DNA of 31,496 nucleotides from JALORV01 sp963766365 (GTDB lineage: Bacteria; Pseudomonadota; Gammaproteobacteria; Burkholderiales; Burkholderiaceae_F): assembly GCA_963766365.1 (NCBI GenBank), contig CAVXZK010000008.1, positions 1 through 31,496 on the forward strand, written 5' to 3'. The position numbers and the translations under genes were made by a program. The notes beneath the pieces are model-generated. The model saw only the letters and a program-made list of their open reading frames with translations, searched no databases and was not told where the DNA came from. Numbering within the stretch: the first letter of the stretch is position 1; every line of letters starts with the position of its first letter. Of this stretch, positions 17,387 through 25,147 are shown piece after piece.

Positions 17387-18472
17387 TTGAGCGATTCGTC
17401 ACCAACCATCCGTTCGCTGACGGTGCGCGCCGTGCGCGTGCCGATGACCGAACCGCACCGCACGGCCAGCGGCATCATCACCGAGTCACCGCTGGTCCTG
17501 ACGGACGTCATCACCGATGCGGGGGTCGAAGGCCACAGCATCACGTTCACTTACACCCCGGCCGCATTGCGGCCGACGGCCGACCTGATCCGCAATCTCG
17601 AGCCACTGATCAGCGGCGATGCGCTGGCGCCGCTCGACGTCGAGCAGAAGCTCGCCAAGCGCTTCCGGCTGCTTGGGACGCAAGGCCTGGTCGGCATGGC
17701 GCTCGCCGCGATCGACATGGCACTGTGGGATGCGCTCGCACGCCTGCAGGGCGTATCGCTGGTTCGATTGCTGGGCGGCGCGGAAAGGCCGCTGCGTCCT
17801 TACGGCGCGATCGGTTACGACGGCCCCGAGGGCTGCGCCAAGGCGGCGGCAGGCTGGGCGCGGCGCGGCTTCACCGGCATCAAGGCCAAGATCGGCTATC
17901 CGACAGTGCAGGAGGACCTCGACGTCGTACGGTCGATGCGGGAGGCTGCCGGTGCGGACATGGCCATCATGGTCGACTACAACCAGTGCCTCGCCCCCTC
18001 CGAGGCGGTGCAGCGCCTGCGGGTGCTCGACGGCGAAGGTCTCGTGTGGGTCGAAGAACCGACGTTGGCTCACGACTACGCCGGGCATGCACAGGTTGCA
18101 CAGGCCGCGCACACGCCGATCCAGTGCGGCGAGAACTGGTGGGGCATACAGGACATGCAACACGCGATCGAGGCCGGCGCCGCCGACTACGTGATGCCCG
18201 ACGTGATGAAGATCGGCGGGGTGACCGGCTGGTTACGTGCAGCAGCACTCGCCCACGCGAAGGGCCTGCGCATGTCCAATCATCTGTGGCCCGAACTCAG
18301 CGCGCGGCTGCTGTGCTGCACGCCGACGGCACACTGGCTCGAGTACGCGGACTGGTGGAACCCGATCCTCGCGGAACCGCTCGCTGTCGACGACGGCATG
18401 GCGATTGTCAGCCAGGCGCCGGGCAGCGGCATCGAGTGGAACCGCGCGGCGCTGGAACGTTACTCAGCCTGA
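17387..18472 (+). CDS. mdlA: mandelate racemase (enolase superfamily)
   Basis: Mandelate racemase interconverts (R)- and (S)-mandelate using Mg2+ and a Lys/His acid-base pair. All eight active-site residues of the Pseudomonas putida enzyme are present at a constant +2 offset: Lys166 and Lys168 (GIKAKIG), Asp197, Glu223 and Glu249 as Mg ligands, and Asp272, His299 and Glu319 in DVMKIGGVTG, SNHLW and HWLEY. The stretches GIKAKIGYPTVQEDLDVVRS and DYVMPDVMKIGGVTGWLRA match that enzyme closely, and the 361-residue length is the same. I chose the TTG at 17387 because GCAGGAG precedes it; the frame is open further upstream to 17207 but overlaps the aldolase gene. Substrate range may differ from mandelate. 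No mandelate dehydrogenase or benzoylformate decarboxylase is in the window. Confidence 0.88.
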   Translation: MSDSSPTIRSLTVRAVRVPMTEPHRTASGIITESPLVLTDVITDAGVEGHSITFTYTPAALRPTADLIRNLEPLISGDALAPLDVEQKLAKRFRLLGTQGLVGMALAAIDMALWDALARLQGVSLVRLLGGAERPLRPYGAIGYDGPEGCAKAAAGWARRGFTGIKAKIGYPTVQEDLDVVRSMREAAGADMAIMVDYNQCLAPSEAVQRLRVLDGEGLVWVEEPTLAHDYAGHAQVAQAAHTPIQCGENWWGIQDMQHAIEAGAADYVMPDVMKIGGVTGWLRAAALAHAKGLRMSNHLWPELSARLLCCTPTAHWLEYADWWNPILAEPLAVDDGMAIVSQAPGSGIEWNRAALERYSA

Positions 18473-18483
18473 TCCGTGGCGAC

Positions 18484-19416
18484 TCAATCCTGCGAGCGGC
18501 GGCGCGCAGTTGACCGCCGCAGCGACGGATAAGCGCTCAGTTCCAGTGTGGCGTGACCACCGCGCCGCACTGTGAGGTGCGCTCGCCCGCCGATCGGCAA
18601 CGTCAGCTTGCGCGCCAGATGGCCGTAGGGCAGCCCCGTGTACACCGGCACGCCGGCGATCTCGCGCAGTCGCGCGACGACGGCGGTGAGAGCAAAGCCG
18701 TTGTCATTCGGCATCTGTGTCACCGGATCGAAATCGCCGAGCACGATGGCCTGCTGCTGCTGCAGCACGCCGGCATGCGCGAGTTGATAGAACAGCCGCT
18801 CGATCTTGTAGGCCGGCTCATTGACATCCTCGACCACGAGGATGCCGTGGCGCACGCGTGGGAAGAACGGCGTGCCGAGCAGCGCCGCGACCATCGCGAG
18901 GTTGCCGCCCCAGAGCCGCCCTGCATGATCGCCGGCCGGGCCATCCAGGTTGACGTCGACCGAGTAACGCGATGCTTCGATGAGCCCGAAGAAATGCTCG
19001 ATCGTGTACGGGTCGGGCGCCGCCGCGCCGAAGTCGCCCGCCGAGGGCCCGGACAGGCTGACTCCGCCCGCGCGTGCCAGATACGCTAGGTTGAAAGCCG
19101 TGAAGTCGCTGTAACCGGCGATCACCGGCTTGCGCGCCTTGATCGCCGCGTAGTCGATGCGATCGAGCAGACGCGACAGGCCGTAACCGCCGCGTGCAGA
19201 GAGAACCACATCGATCGACGGATCGGTCGCGAAGCGCATCAGATCGGCGAGACGGAGCTCATCCGGACCAGCAAAACGCTGCTCGCGCGAGAACACGCTC
19301 TCGCCGGCCTCCACCTGCCAGCCGCGCCCGCTGAAGAAAGTCGCAGCACGATCGACGACGGCGGGATCAGGCATGTAGCCGGAGGGGGCGACAAGCCCCA
19401 GGGTGCTACGCGTCAT
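18484..19416 (-). CDS. ldcA: LD-carboxypeptidase (peptidase family S66)
   Basis: Releases the terminal D-alanine from murein tetrapeptides in the cytoplasm during cell-wall recycling. The 310 residues contain the family motifs SARGGYG (73-79), the nucleophile Ser103 in GYSDFTAF, Glu196 in VVEDVNEP and His266 in PYGHLARK, completing the Ser-Glu-His triad. ATG 19416 gives MTRSTLGLVAPSG, the expected first strand; a frame open to 19521 would run into tadA. It overlaps the end of tadA by 11 bases and is therefore its operon partner. It converges on the racemase gene, with 11 bases between the stops. Confidence 0.93.
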   Translation of the reverse strand: MTRSTLGLVAPSGYMPDPAVVDRAATFFSGRGWQVEAGESVFSREQRFAGPDELRLADLMRFATDPSIDVVLSARGGYGLSRLLDRIDYAAIKARKPVIAGYSDFTAFNLAYLARAGGVSLSGPSAGDFGAAAPDPYTIEHFFGLIEASRYSVDVNLDGPAGDHAGRLWGGNLAMVAALLGTPFFPRVRHGILVVEDVNEPAYKIERLFYQLAHAGVLQQQQAIVLGDFDPVTQMPNDNGFALTAVVARLREIAGVPVYTGLPYGHLARKLTLPIGGRAHLTVRRGGHATLELSAYPSLRRSTARRRSQD

Positions 19417-20383
19417 CGCCCTCTTCCCCCGCCGGCAGCCGTCCGCTGCGGCGATGCTCGCGGCGCTCGGCAAAGAAACGCGACAGCAGCGCACTGGCCT
19501 CCTCCGCCAGCACGCCGGCACGGACGCTGGTGTGGTGGTTCAGCCGCGGCTCGTCGAACAGGTTGACCACGCTGCCGCACGCGCCGGTCTTGGGATCGGC
19601 GGCGCCGTAGACGAGCCGCTTGATGCGAGCATGTTGCATGGCGCCCGCACACATCGCACACGGCTCGAGCGTGACGTAAAGCTCACAGTGGTTCAGCCGA
19701 TAGTTACCGAGCAGTTCGGCCGCCGCGCGCATCGCCTGGACCTCGGCGTGGGCGGTCGGATCGCTGTTGCCGATCGGCTGGTTGAATCCGGTGGCAATGA
19801 CCTGCCCGTCGCGAACGACGACGGCGCCCACGGGGACCTCTGCGAGCGCCCACGCGTTGTGCGCCTGGTCGAGTGCCAGCCGCATGTAGGTGGCATCGGC
19901 ATCCTCGGCTGGCCGCTCTTCTTCAGTCACCTCGATCTGGCTGGCCAGCCAGGCCTGCCGCCGCGCTTCGCGCTGCGCGTCGTGAGCCTCGCGCGCCGCC
20001 GACACGCTCCGGCCAATCTGACCGGCATCCAGCTCTGCGGCCGCGTCACCAAGCCACGCCGGCAACGCTCCCCGGTGATAGTCGGTGCCGTAATCGGAGC
20101 GCCGAAGAAAACCGGTGTCGACCAGCCAGCGGCGCAGTTCAACGTGGTCGGTGTCCAGCATGACGCCGGCGCCGGCGAGAAACGCTTTCAGCACGTCATT
20201 GGCCGCACGCTCGTCCAACAGCCGGTCTGCGGGAAACCACAGATAGGCACTCGCAAATACGAGTTCGAGGTCGCGGCCGTCCTTCTGCTGCAGCGAAGAA
20301 AGGTGCACCCCATTGCGGACCGCAAGCTGGGCCATGCGGTCCAGCCAGCTGGACGCGGAGATCGCATCGTGCATTTGCGTCAT
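19406..20383 (-). CDS. tadA: tRNA adenosine-34 deaminase TadA with N-terminal DUF2087-like domain
   Basis: TadA converts adenosine 34 of tRNA-Arg(ACG) to inosine. The 325 residues are about twice the length of E. coli TadA. The deaminase domain is residues 160-315, with zinc/catalytic motif HAE (212-214) and PCAMC (241-245) followed by ACGSVVNLF. Residues 1-150 form an extra region: about 40-110 (YLWFPADRLLDERAANDVL and VELRRWLVDTGFLRRSDYGT) resembles DUF2087, a small winged-helix-like domain, followed by a charged linker rich in Ala, Arg and Glu. Such fusions are recalled from Burkholderiales. ATG 20383 is used; ATG 20374 is an alternative. ldcA starts inside its last codons. Confidence 0.93.
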   Translation of the reverse strand: MTQMHDAISASSWLDRMAQLAVRNGVHLSSLQQKDGRDLELVFASAYLWFPADRLLDERAANDVLKAFLAGAGVMLDTDHVELRRWLVDTGFLRRSDYGTDYHRGALPAWLGDAAAELDAGQIGRSVSAAREAHDAQREARRQAWLASQIEVTEEERPAEDADATYMRLALDQAHNAWALAEVPVGAVVVRDGQVIATGFNQPIGNSDPTAHAEVQAMRAAAELLGNYRLNHCELYVTLEPCAMCAGAMQHARIKRLVYGAADPKTGACGSVVNLFDEPRLNHHTSVRAGVLAEEASALLSRFFAERREHRRSGRLPAGEEGDDA

Positions 20384-20396
20384 GGCGCGAAGTCTA

Positions 20397-20453
20397 CCGA
20401 GGCAGGCCCACGGCCTTGTTCTTTGCCTCGGAGCGGCGGCGCCCGCCGAGGCA
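20397..20453. repeat. three copies of an 8-base element upstream of tadA
   Basis: CCGAGGCA at 20397-20404, its inverse TGCCTCGG at 20424-20431 and CCGAGGCA again at 20446-20453. The first two, or the last two, can form a hairpin. They lie 14-70 bases upstream of the tadA start and could be regulatory, but there is no clear promoter to anchor them. Confidence 0.4.
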
Positions 20454-21341
20454 GACCCGATGTGTCACCTGCCAGCCCTCAACTCCGCTGCACCACCGCA
20501 TCGATACATCACGGCCATCGATTCATCATGGCCATAGACTCGCAGGGAAGTCTTGTTGACAATCCGACTAGTAACGGCTGGCGTAACAGATCGATCGTTG
20601 CGGTCCTACCAAGCGAGGGGTTCGCCATGGAAATAGCCATTGCACTGGTGCTGTTGGTCATGGCACCAGTGGACCGCCCGCCTTAAAGTTGCCAGGCAGA
20701 TCAACAGTTACCGGCGCCGACTCCGCCATGACGCTATCGCCATAAGCAACCGGCAGCGCCGGGCGTGATCGCATCGCATCCTACTTCTTCGTTCTGCTTG
20801 GCGGTAGTCGCCGACTGGGCCGACGCGGCGGCGTACCTGATCAGGCTCGAAGAAGTCTGCGTCCTCTTCGTCGTGTCGCAGAGCTTGCCACTTGGTTCGC
20901 TCGACTCAGGTCGGACGCGGTCGATGCCGCGCACTTCGTGCACGACGCGATTGGATACGGGCCCAAGCATCTGGTGCGGCAAGAGCACCCAGCGCTCGGT
21001 CATGAAGCCGGTCGGCTACTTCACGCGCAGCGATACCAGCAACACATCGGTGCGGCTCTCAACGCTGACGCCGATACTCTCCACCGGCGGCGACACCTCG
21101 AACGACAGATGGTGGGTCATGCCACTCCACAGCGCGCACTTCCTGTCCGCGAGGCCAAGACCTCTTCCAGATCGAGTGCCTGCTCGCGACCCGGCGCAGT
21201 TCTGTGCGACAGGAGGGGCATCATGGCCACGATTCCGAACGCATGCTGGTGCCGGCCAGCGCTGCCTTGTGCCTGCACTCTGACGTCGGTTACGCGGTTG
21301 ATCGCAGTGGGAGCTTTGGGGCTGAGCCCCACGAAGGGGGC
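20454..21341. other. about 890 bases with no assignable gene
   Basis: No recognisable product. From 20765 to about 21200 both the plus frame (open to 21283) and the minus frame sharing the same wobble positions look GC3-rich. The minus reading (about 21190 down to 20734) is interrupted by one TAG at 21016-21018. Neither reading gives a protein family I recognise. A 19-codon frame at 20628-20686 begins MEIAIALVLLVMAPV after GAGGGG but stops at once. The stretch looks like decayed coding DNA. Confidence 0.5.
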
Positions 21342-22081
21342 ATGGCGAGCGCCGCGGCCTGCGCCGGATGTCAAGGTATCGATGGCAACAGCACAACCCC
21401 GGCACGCCGAACCTCGCCGGCCAGCAACCGATCTTCCTGCTGCCCGCAATGGCGGAATATCACCGCGGATACCGCAGCCCGCCCGCCTTGCAGGCGATGC
21501 TGCGACGTGCCGATGTCGTCGAGCTCGATAGCCTGAAGCTCTACCACAAGCCCTAATCGCCGAGTGCCCGCTTTGCGCCAGCGGTCGGCGATTCCGCGGC
21601 TGGCGAATCGCTGGCCCTGCGATGCACCGGCTGCCATGGCTGGTGCGGTGTCAGTGAGGACGCTGCCACGCCGATGTCCGCCGGACAGGACCCCGCCTAC
21701 CTCGTCAAAGCGCAGTGCGGGTACCGCAGGTCTGGCCACCACGCATCGATGGAGCGACAGCTCGGCCCGCCGAGCGAGAAGGCAGCCCGCGACATCGCCG
21801 CGTACTTCGCGACGCAGCAAGGCCGGGCCTCGCAGTCCGAGCAGAACCTCGTTGCACGACGGTCGGACAAGTGCGACCGCTGCCATGGCGCTACCGCTGG
21901 CCAGCCCGCTGCTGCGGTTCCGTGCATTCGGGGTCAGGACAAGGACTATCTGGTCATGGCGCTGCGCTCTCATAGCGACGATCGCCGAGCAAGCTCGACG
22001 ATGCACAAGATGAGCCTGCCGTTCAGCGAGGCGGCCATCGAAAGCCTTGCCGCCCATTACGCGAGCCAACCCGCGCGGTGA
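21342..22081 (+). pseudogene. broken multi-haem c-type cytochrome gene
   Basis: Three class I/c4-like cytochrome modules can be read in order. Module 1 has CAGCQG, where the haem-ligand His of CxxCH is replaced by Gln, then a one-base loss near 21393, then NPGTPNLAGQQPIFLLPAM, and a TAA at 21554-21556. Module 2, in the same frame, has CTGCHG (about 21624) and SAGQDPAYLVKAQ. Module 3 has CDRCHG (about 21871), VPCIRGQDKDYLVMALR and a Met in MHKMSLPF, ending AHYASQPAR. Such proteins carry electrons in the periplasm. No signal peptide is readable in frame. The missing haem ligand, frameshift and internal stop together argue for decay rather than one sequencing error. The piece 21557-22081 could still be translated only if a start existed, and none is evident. 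Confidence 0.7.
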
Positions 22082-22248
22082 ACAATCCCTTGCCGGACGG
22101 CGGCTGAGATTGCAGGAGGCGCTGGCGCGATGAGCTGGATCGACTTCGCGTGGCCAACCGTGTCTCGAAGCGGCCGGAGCGTCTCTGGAGCGCACGGTGA
22201 AGGCTCCATGCGCGATTCCCCAACGTCTGCGTCAGCGCCTAAAGGCGC

Positions 22249-23019
22249 CTACTTCATGTTCTGCCGCAGTTCGACCAGTACCTGGTCGAACGCATCAATG
22301 CGGATCAGTCCGAGCCGCGGATACTCCATATCCAGGATCACGAAGACCGCGCCGGCCAATGCGAACGCGAAAGTCGCCGAATGAAACCAGTGGCGCGAAG
22401 TTATCCCGGCCATCGCGTTGCCTGCGAGCAGGGCTCCGAGCAGCGCGAATGCGAACAGCAGCCCAAAAAGCACCAGAGGAGGATGGCTCTGCGCGGCCAT
22501 CGTCCTCGTGGTCGTGATGTCGAACATCTGGTTAAGCGCGGGTAGTAGGAGCATCGCTATCGGCTGCGATGCTGCGGACTCCGCCACAGCCCGCGCCCAG
22601 ATTTCCTGCTGAAGCTCGTCAGCGCGTGCACGTTCCGATTCCGCTTTGTCGACATCGGGGAACGCCCGGTAGACAGCGAGCCGCGCGTCGAGGTAGCTGC
22701 GGAAGCGCTCGCGCATTTCGCCCTGCGCAGCGGCAGGCAGCAGATCGATACGCAGGTAAGCGGTACCGATCGCGTTGGCCTCCTCGACAACCAGCTTGCG
22801 TCGTTCATCGAAGCGCGAGCTTGCCCCCGAGAATGTGAACGCCACCAGCAGGCCGAGCAGTGCGAACACCGCGCCTTCGACGACACCGGTCCCGGCCCAC
22901 ACCGCGTCTCCTTTCTGCCGAAGTCGTCGAACACCGATTCGGTGCCCAATCTCCAGGAAGAGGAGCATCGCTGCGCACAGCCCGGCTGCCAGCAGCACAG
23001 CGGTCAACGTGAACTGCAT
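22249..23019 (-). CDS. DUF4239 (bestrophin-like) membrane protein
   Basis: A 256-residue protein with four hydrophobic segments: about 5-24 (TAVLLAAGLCAAMLLFLEIG), 48-64 (VEGAVFALLGLLVAFTF), 180-200 (LVLFGLLFAFALLGALLAG) and 211-230 (ATFAFALAGAVFVILDMEYP). Between the second and third is a cytosolic or periplasmic helical domain with SSRFDERRKLVVEEANAIGTAYLR, the signature I associate with DUF4239. The ending MEYPRLGLIRIDAFDQVL also fits that family. Function is unknown; a bestrophin-like ion channel has been proposed for the fold. It stands alone: the cytochrome remnant lies 167 bases away on the opposite strand and the DUF3604 remnant diverges upstream. Confidence 0.85.
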   Translation of the reverse strand: MQFTLTAVLLAAGLCAAMLLFLEIGHRIGVRRLRQKGDAVWAGTGVVEGAVFALLGLLVAFTFSGASSRFDERRKLVVEEANAIGTAYLRIDLLPAAAQGEMRERFRSYLDARLAVYRAFPDVDKAESERARADELQQEIWARAVAESAASQPIAMLLLPALNQMFDITTTRTMAAQSHPPLVLFGLLFAFALLGALLAGNAMAGITSRHWFHSATFAFALAGAVFVILDMEYPRLGLIRIDAFDQVLVELRQNMK

Positions 23020-23060
23020 CCTGCGGTAGAGTTCGTTGGAACGGCGGCGATCATAGCGCC

Positions 23061-23276
23061 CGTTCGATCGGCGCTTCGCAGTTCACAGCTTCGTGGAAGG
23101 ATCCTGATTTCGACCCGAAACGGGCCGCCTTCCGTTATGTACGCGCCCTCGAAGTCCCGACTCCTCGCTACTCCTTGCTCGACGCGATTGCGCTCGGAAT
23201 CGATGTGACTGAGACCAAACACCCGCCGACGATCCAGGAGCGTGTGTACAGATGCCTGATCTGGTACACGCCCTGA
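23061..23276 (+). pseudogene. 3' remnant of a DUF3604 gene
   Basis: The plus frame reads RSIGASQFTASWKDPDFDP, then RAAFRYVRALEVPTPRYSL, then QERVYRCLIWYTP and a TGA at 23274. This is the recognisable end of DUF3604 proteins, which normally have 600 or more residues. Only about 70 codons remain. Upstream in the same frame the similarity stops at about 23060, where the start region of the divergent DUF4239 gene begins. It is probably a deletion scar left when the rest of the gene was lost or the DUF4239 gene was inserted. Confidence 0.75.
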
Positions 23277-23402
23277 CGGCACGAGTGCCATCAATTCCAG
23301 GCTAGCGGTAGTCCCACCACGGAGCAGGTGGTCTGCTGCCCAACAAGGCGCTGCAGTCGGACTAAACGAGTGGCTGGCCTGCGCTTCACCCCAGGGAAGC
23401 GG

Positions 23403-24710
23403 TCACCGCTCCGGCTGTTGCGTGTCGCCACTCGCCTTGGTGCGCGACTGGATCGCGATGATCACCGGCACAAGGACCGAGGCGACGATACCGGCGGCGA
23501 AGCCGTTGTTGTAGAGGTTGAGGCCGCCGTGCACGGGTCCGACCGTCAGCGCGGCGGACGAGTGGATGAAGCCCGCGACGACGCCCCAGTGCCAGCCAAA
23601 ACGACCCGCAATCGGCGCCAGCGTGGTCCCGAAAAGCGCGGCAAGCAGGATCGACGGATCGTCGGCGTTCCACGGCTTGGCCAGCGAGCCGAGGAACACG
23701 CCCACCATGATCGGAACGATGTTCCGCGGGTGCTTGCCGAACGCGGCGAAACCGACGATGGTGAAGATCGCGCCAATCACCGGTCCGTTCAGATTGCCGC
23801 CGATGGCAAGGATGTAGGCCATTCCGATCGCGCCGCACACGCCCATGTTGGCAAGCGTCGGCCCGAACCCGGCCAGCGCTATGAAATCGGTCGGCGACTG
23901 TCCCGTCGTGGCTATCACCTTTTTCATCCCGGCCAGTGTCGCTCGATCGATCCAGAAACCGACGGCGATCATCGAGATGAAGAGTGCCGACAGGAACGAG
24001 CCGAGCAGGACGTTGTTTCCGGTCGTCCAGATGAAGACCGGGTCCGGCACGAAGCCGTACGACTTGTACAAGGCGACGACAAGCAATCCTACGAGGCCCG
24101 CGGTGAACCCCATGTTGTAGAGGCTGAAACCCATGTGTGCCTTGAAGAGCTGCGCGGCGGCGGGCGGGAGGACGAAACCGATCACCAGGCTGGTCGACAC
24201 CGCGAGCGGCAGGCTGACGCTGAGCGTGAGGCTCGAACTGAAGAGGATTTCGGAGAATATGGGCGCGAGCGCGACGCCAAAAAAGGCCGTGTTGATGTTG
24301 ACCGCGAACGCTTCACCCTTGAAACGGGAAAACAGCCAGACGCCGATGACGATGCCCCAGATGTTCAGGAGGTTCTTGCCGAACAGTGCGAAGCCGAGCA
24401 CGAGAAAAAGGCATGCCACCGCCGCGCCGGTCATCTTGGCGCCCACCCTGTAGTAGACAAGGCAAGCGCACAGCGTCAGCAGCCCGGCGTTCACGCAGGC
24501 AGCGCCGATGCCGCCCACACCGAAATAGTCGGTGAGCAGCGTGTCGCGCGTCGTCAGGATGGCCGCGAGCCCCCGTGCGACGGCAGAAGGGCCGTCGATG
24601 ACCAAGCCGAACGCAACGAATGCGGTTGCGTACGCAGCGACAAGGGCCAGGATGGCCCGATCCGACACCGGCGCCGGGCCGGTGCCGTGTTGTGCTGCCT
24701 TCGTGCTCAT
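23403..24710 (-). CDS. DUF1576-like polytopic membrane protein
   Basis: A 435-residue integral membrane protein of unknown function with about ten hydrophobic segments. The two halves repeat each other: GFALFGKN (106-113) matches GFAAFGKH (320-327), the following IWGIVIGVWLFS matches IVPIMVGVFLGS, VALAPIF matches TTLAPIA, and FSLYNMGFTAG (195-205) matches LNLYNNGFAAG (397-407). This pattern and the motifs fit DUF1576 as I recall it. ATG 24710 is chosen (GAGG 9 bases upstream) over an ATG at 24731. It is divergent from ureA with 112 bases between the starts, and a UT urea transporter ends the urease operon. A transport role connected with urea, ammonium or nickel use is a guess from context only. 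Confidence 0.8.
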   Translation of the reverse strand: MSTKAAQHGTGPAPVSDRAILALVAAYATAFVAFGLVIDGPSAVARGLAAILTTRDTLLTDYFGVGGIGAACVNAGLLTLCACLVYYRVGAKMTGAAVACLFLVLGFALFGKNLLNIWGIVIGVWLFSRFKGEAFAVNINTAFFGVALAPIFSEILFSSSLTLSVSLPLAVSTSLVIGFVLPPAAAQLFKAHMGFSLYNMGFTAGLVGLLVVALYKSYGFVPDPVFIWTTGNNVLLGSFLSALFISMIAVGFWIDRATLAGMKKVIATTGQSPTDFIALAGFGPTLANMGVCGAIGMAYILAIGGNLNGPVIGAIFTIVGFAAFGKHPRNIVPIMVGVFLGSLAKPWNADDPSILLAALFGTTLAPIAGRFGWHWGVVAGFIHSSAALTVGPVHGGLNLYNNGFAAGIVASVLVPVIIAIQSRTKASGDTQQPER

Positions 24711-24822
24711 TTGCACATACCTCAATAACAAACTGGAATCAGTCTCTGAAGTCCCCCAAGCGGCAGCGCTGCGCTAAGCTCGTGCAATCGCCGAGTACCG
24801 ATGACGGCAAGAGGGAGCCCTC
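24711..24822. promoter_or_regulatory. divergent control region DUF1576-like gene / ureA
   Basis: The 112-base region must hold both promoters. I see no convincing -35/-10 pair or sigma-54 site. It contains a 10-base palindrome GCAGCGCTGC (24763-24772) and, directly before the ureA ATG, GAGGG-AG-CCCTC (24811-24822), an inverted repeat that contains the ureA ribosome-binding site. Confidence 0.45.
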
Positions 24823-25125
24823 ATGCAACTGACGCCCAGGGAGTTCGACAAGCTTCTCATCTACATGCTCGCCGAGGTTGCACTCAAGCGCAAGGCTAAG
24901 GGCATCAAGCTCAACTACCCGGAAGCGGTCGCGATCATCTCCTCCGTCGCGCTCGACGGGGCACGCGCGGGCATGACTATCGAGGAAGTGACAAAGGAGG
25001 CACGCACCGCGCTCACCAAGGCCGACGTGATGGATGGCGTCGCCGACCTGATCCCGATGGTGCAGGTCGAGGCCGTGTTCACCGACGGCAGCCGGCTCGT
25101 GACCGTACACACCCCCATTCAATGA
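24823..25125 (+). CDS. ureA: urease subunit gamma
   Basis: The small structural subunit of urease (urea + water to ammonia + carbamate). At 100 residues it is the standard length. It opens MQLTPREFDKLLIYMLAEVA and contains KGIKLNYPEAVAIIS (35-49), ARAGMTIEEV and the conserved LIPMVQVEAVFTDGSRLVTVH near the end. The GAGGGAG ribosome-binding site lies within a small inverted repeat just before ATG. It is the first gene of ureABCEFGD, and ureB starts 22 bases after its stop. Confidence 0.97.
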   Translation: MQLTPREFDKLLIYMLAEVALKRKAKGIKLNYPEAVAIISSVALDGARAGMTIEEVTKEARTALTKADVMDGVADLIPMVQVEAVFTDGSRLVTVHTPIQ

Positions 25126-25147
25126 CCGGCGGACAAGGAGAGTAACG

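Noticed and set aside
20555..20590. Promoter from TTGACA near 20559
   Set aside because: No acceptable -10 hexamer occurs 16-18 bases downstream.
20628..20686. Small protein starting MEIAIALVLLVMAPV
   Set aside because: It has a fair ribosome-binding site but only 19 codons and no recognisable family. It may be the start of a decayed gene, but this is not supportable.
23328..24728. Long plus-strand frame opposite the DUF1576-like gene
   Set aside because: It is Arg/Asp/Glu/His-rich antisense of a membrane protein with the same GC3 bias and no family features.
24711..24822. Sigma-54 or NtrC-type control site for urease
   Set aside because: TGGAATCAGTCTCTGA lacks the GG-N10-GC spacing of a sigma-54 promoter.
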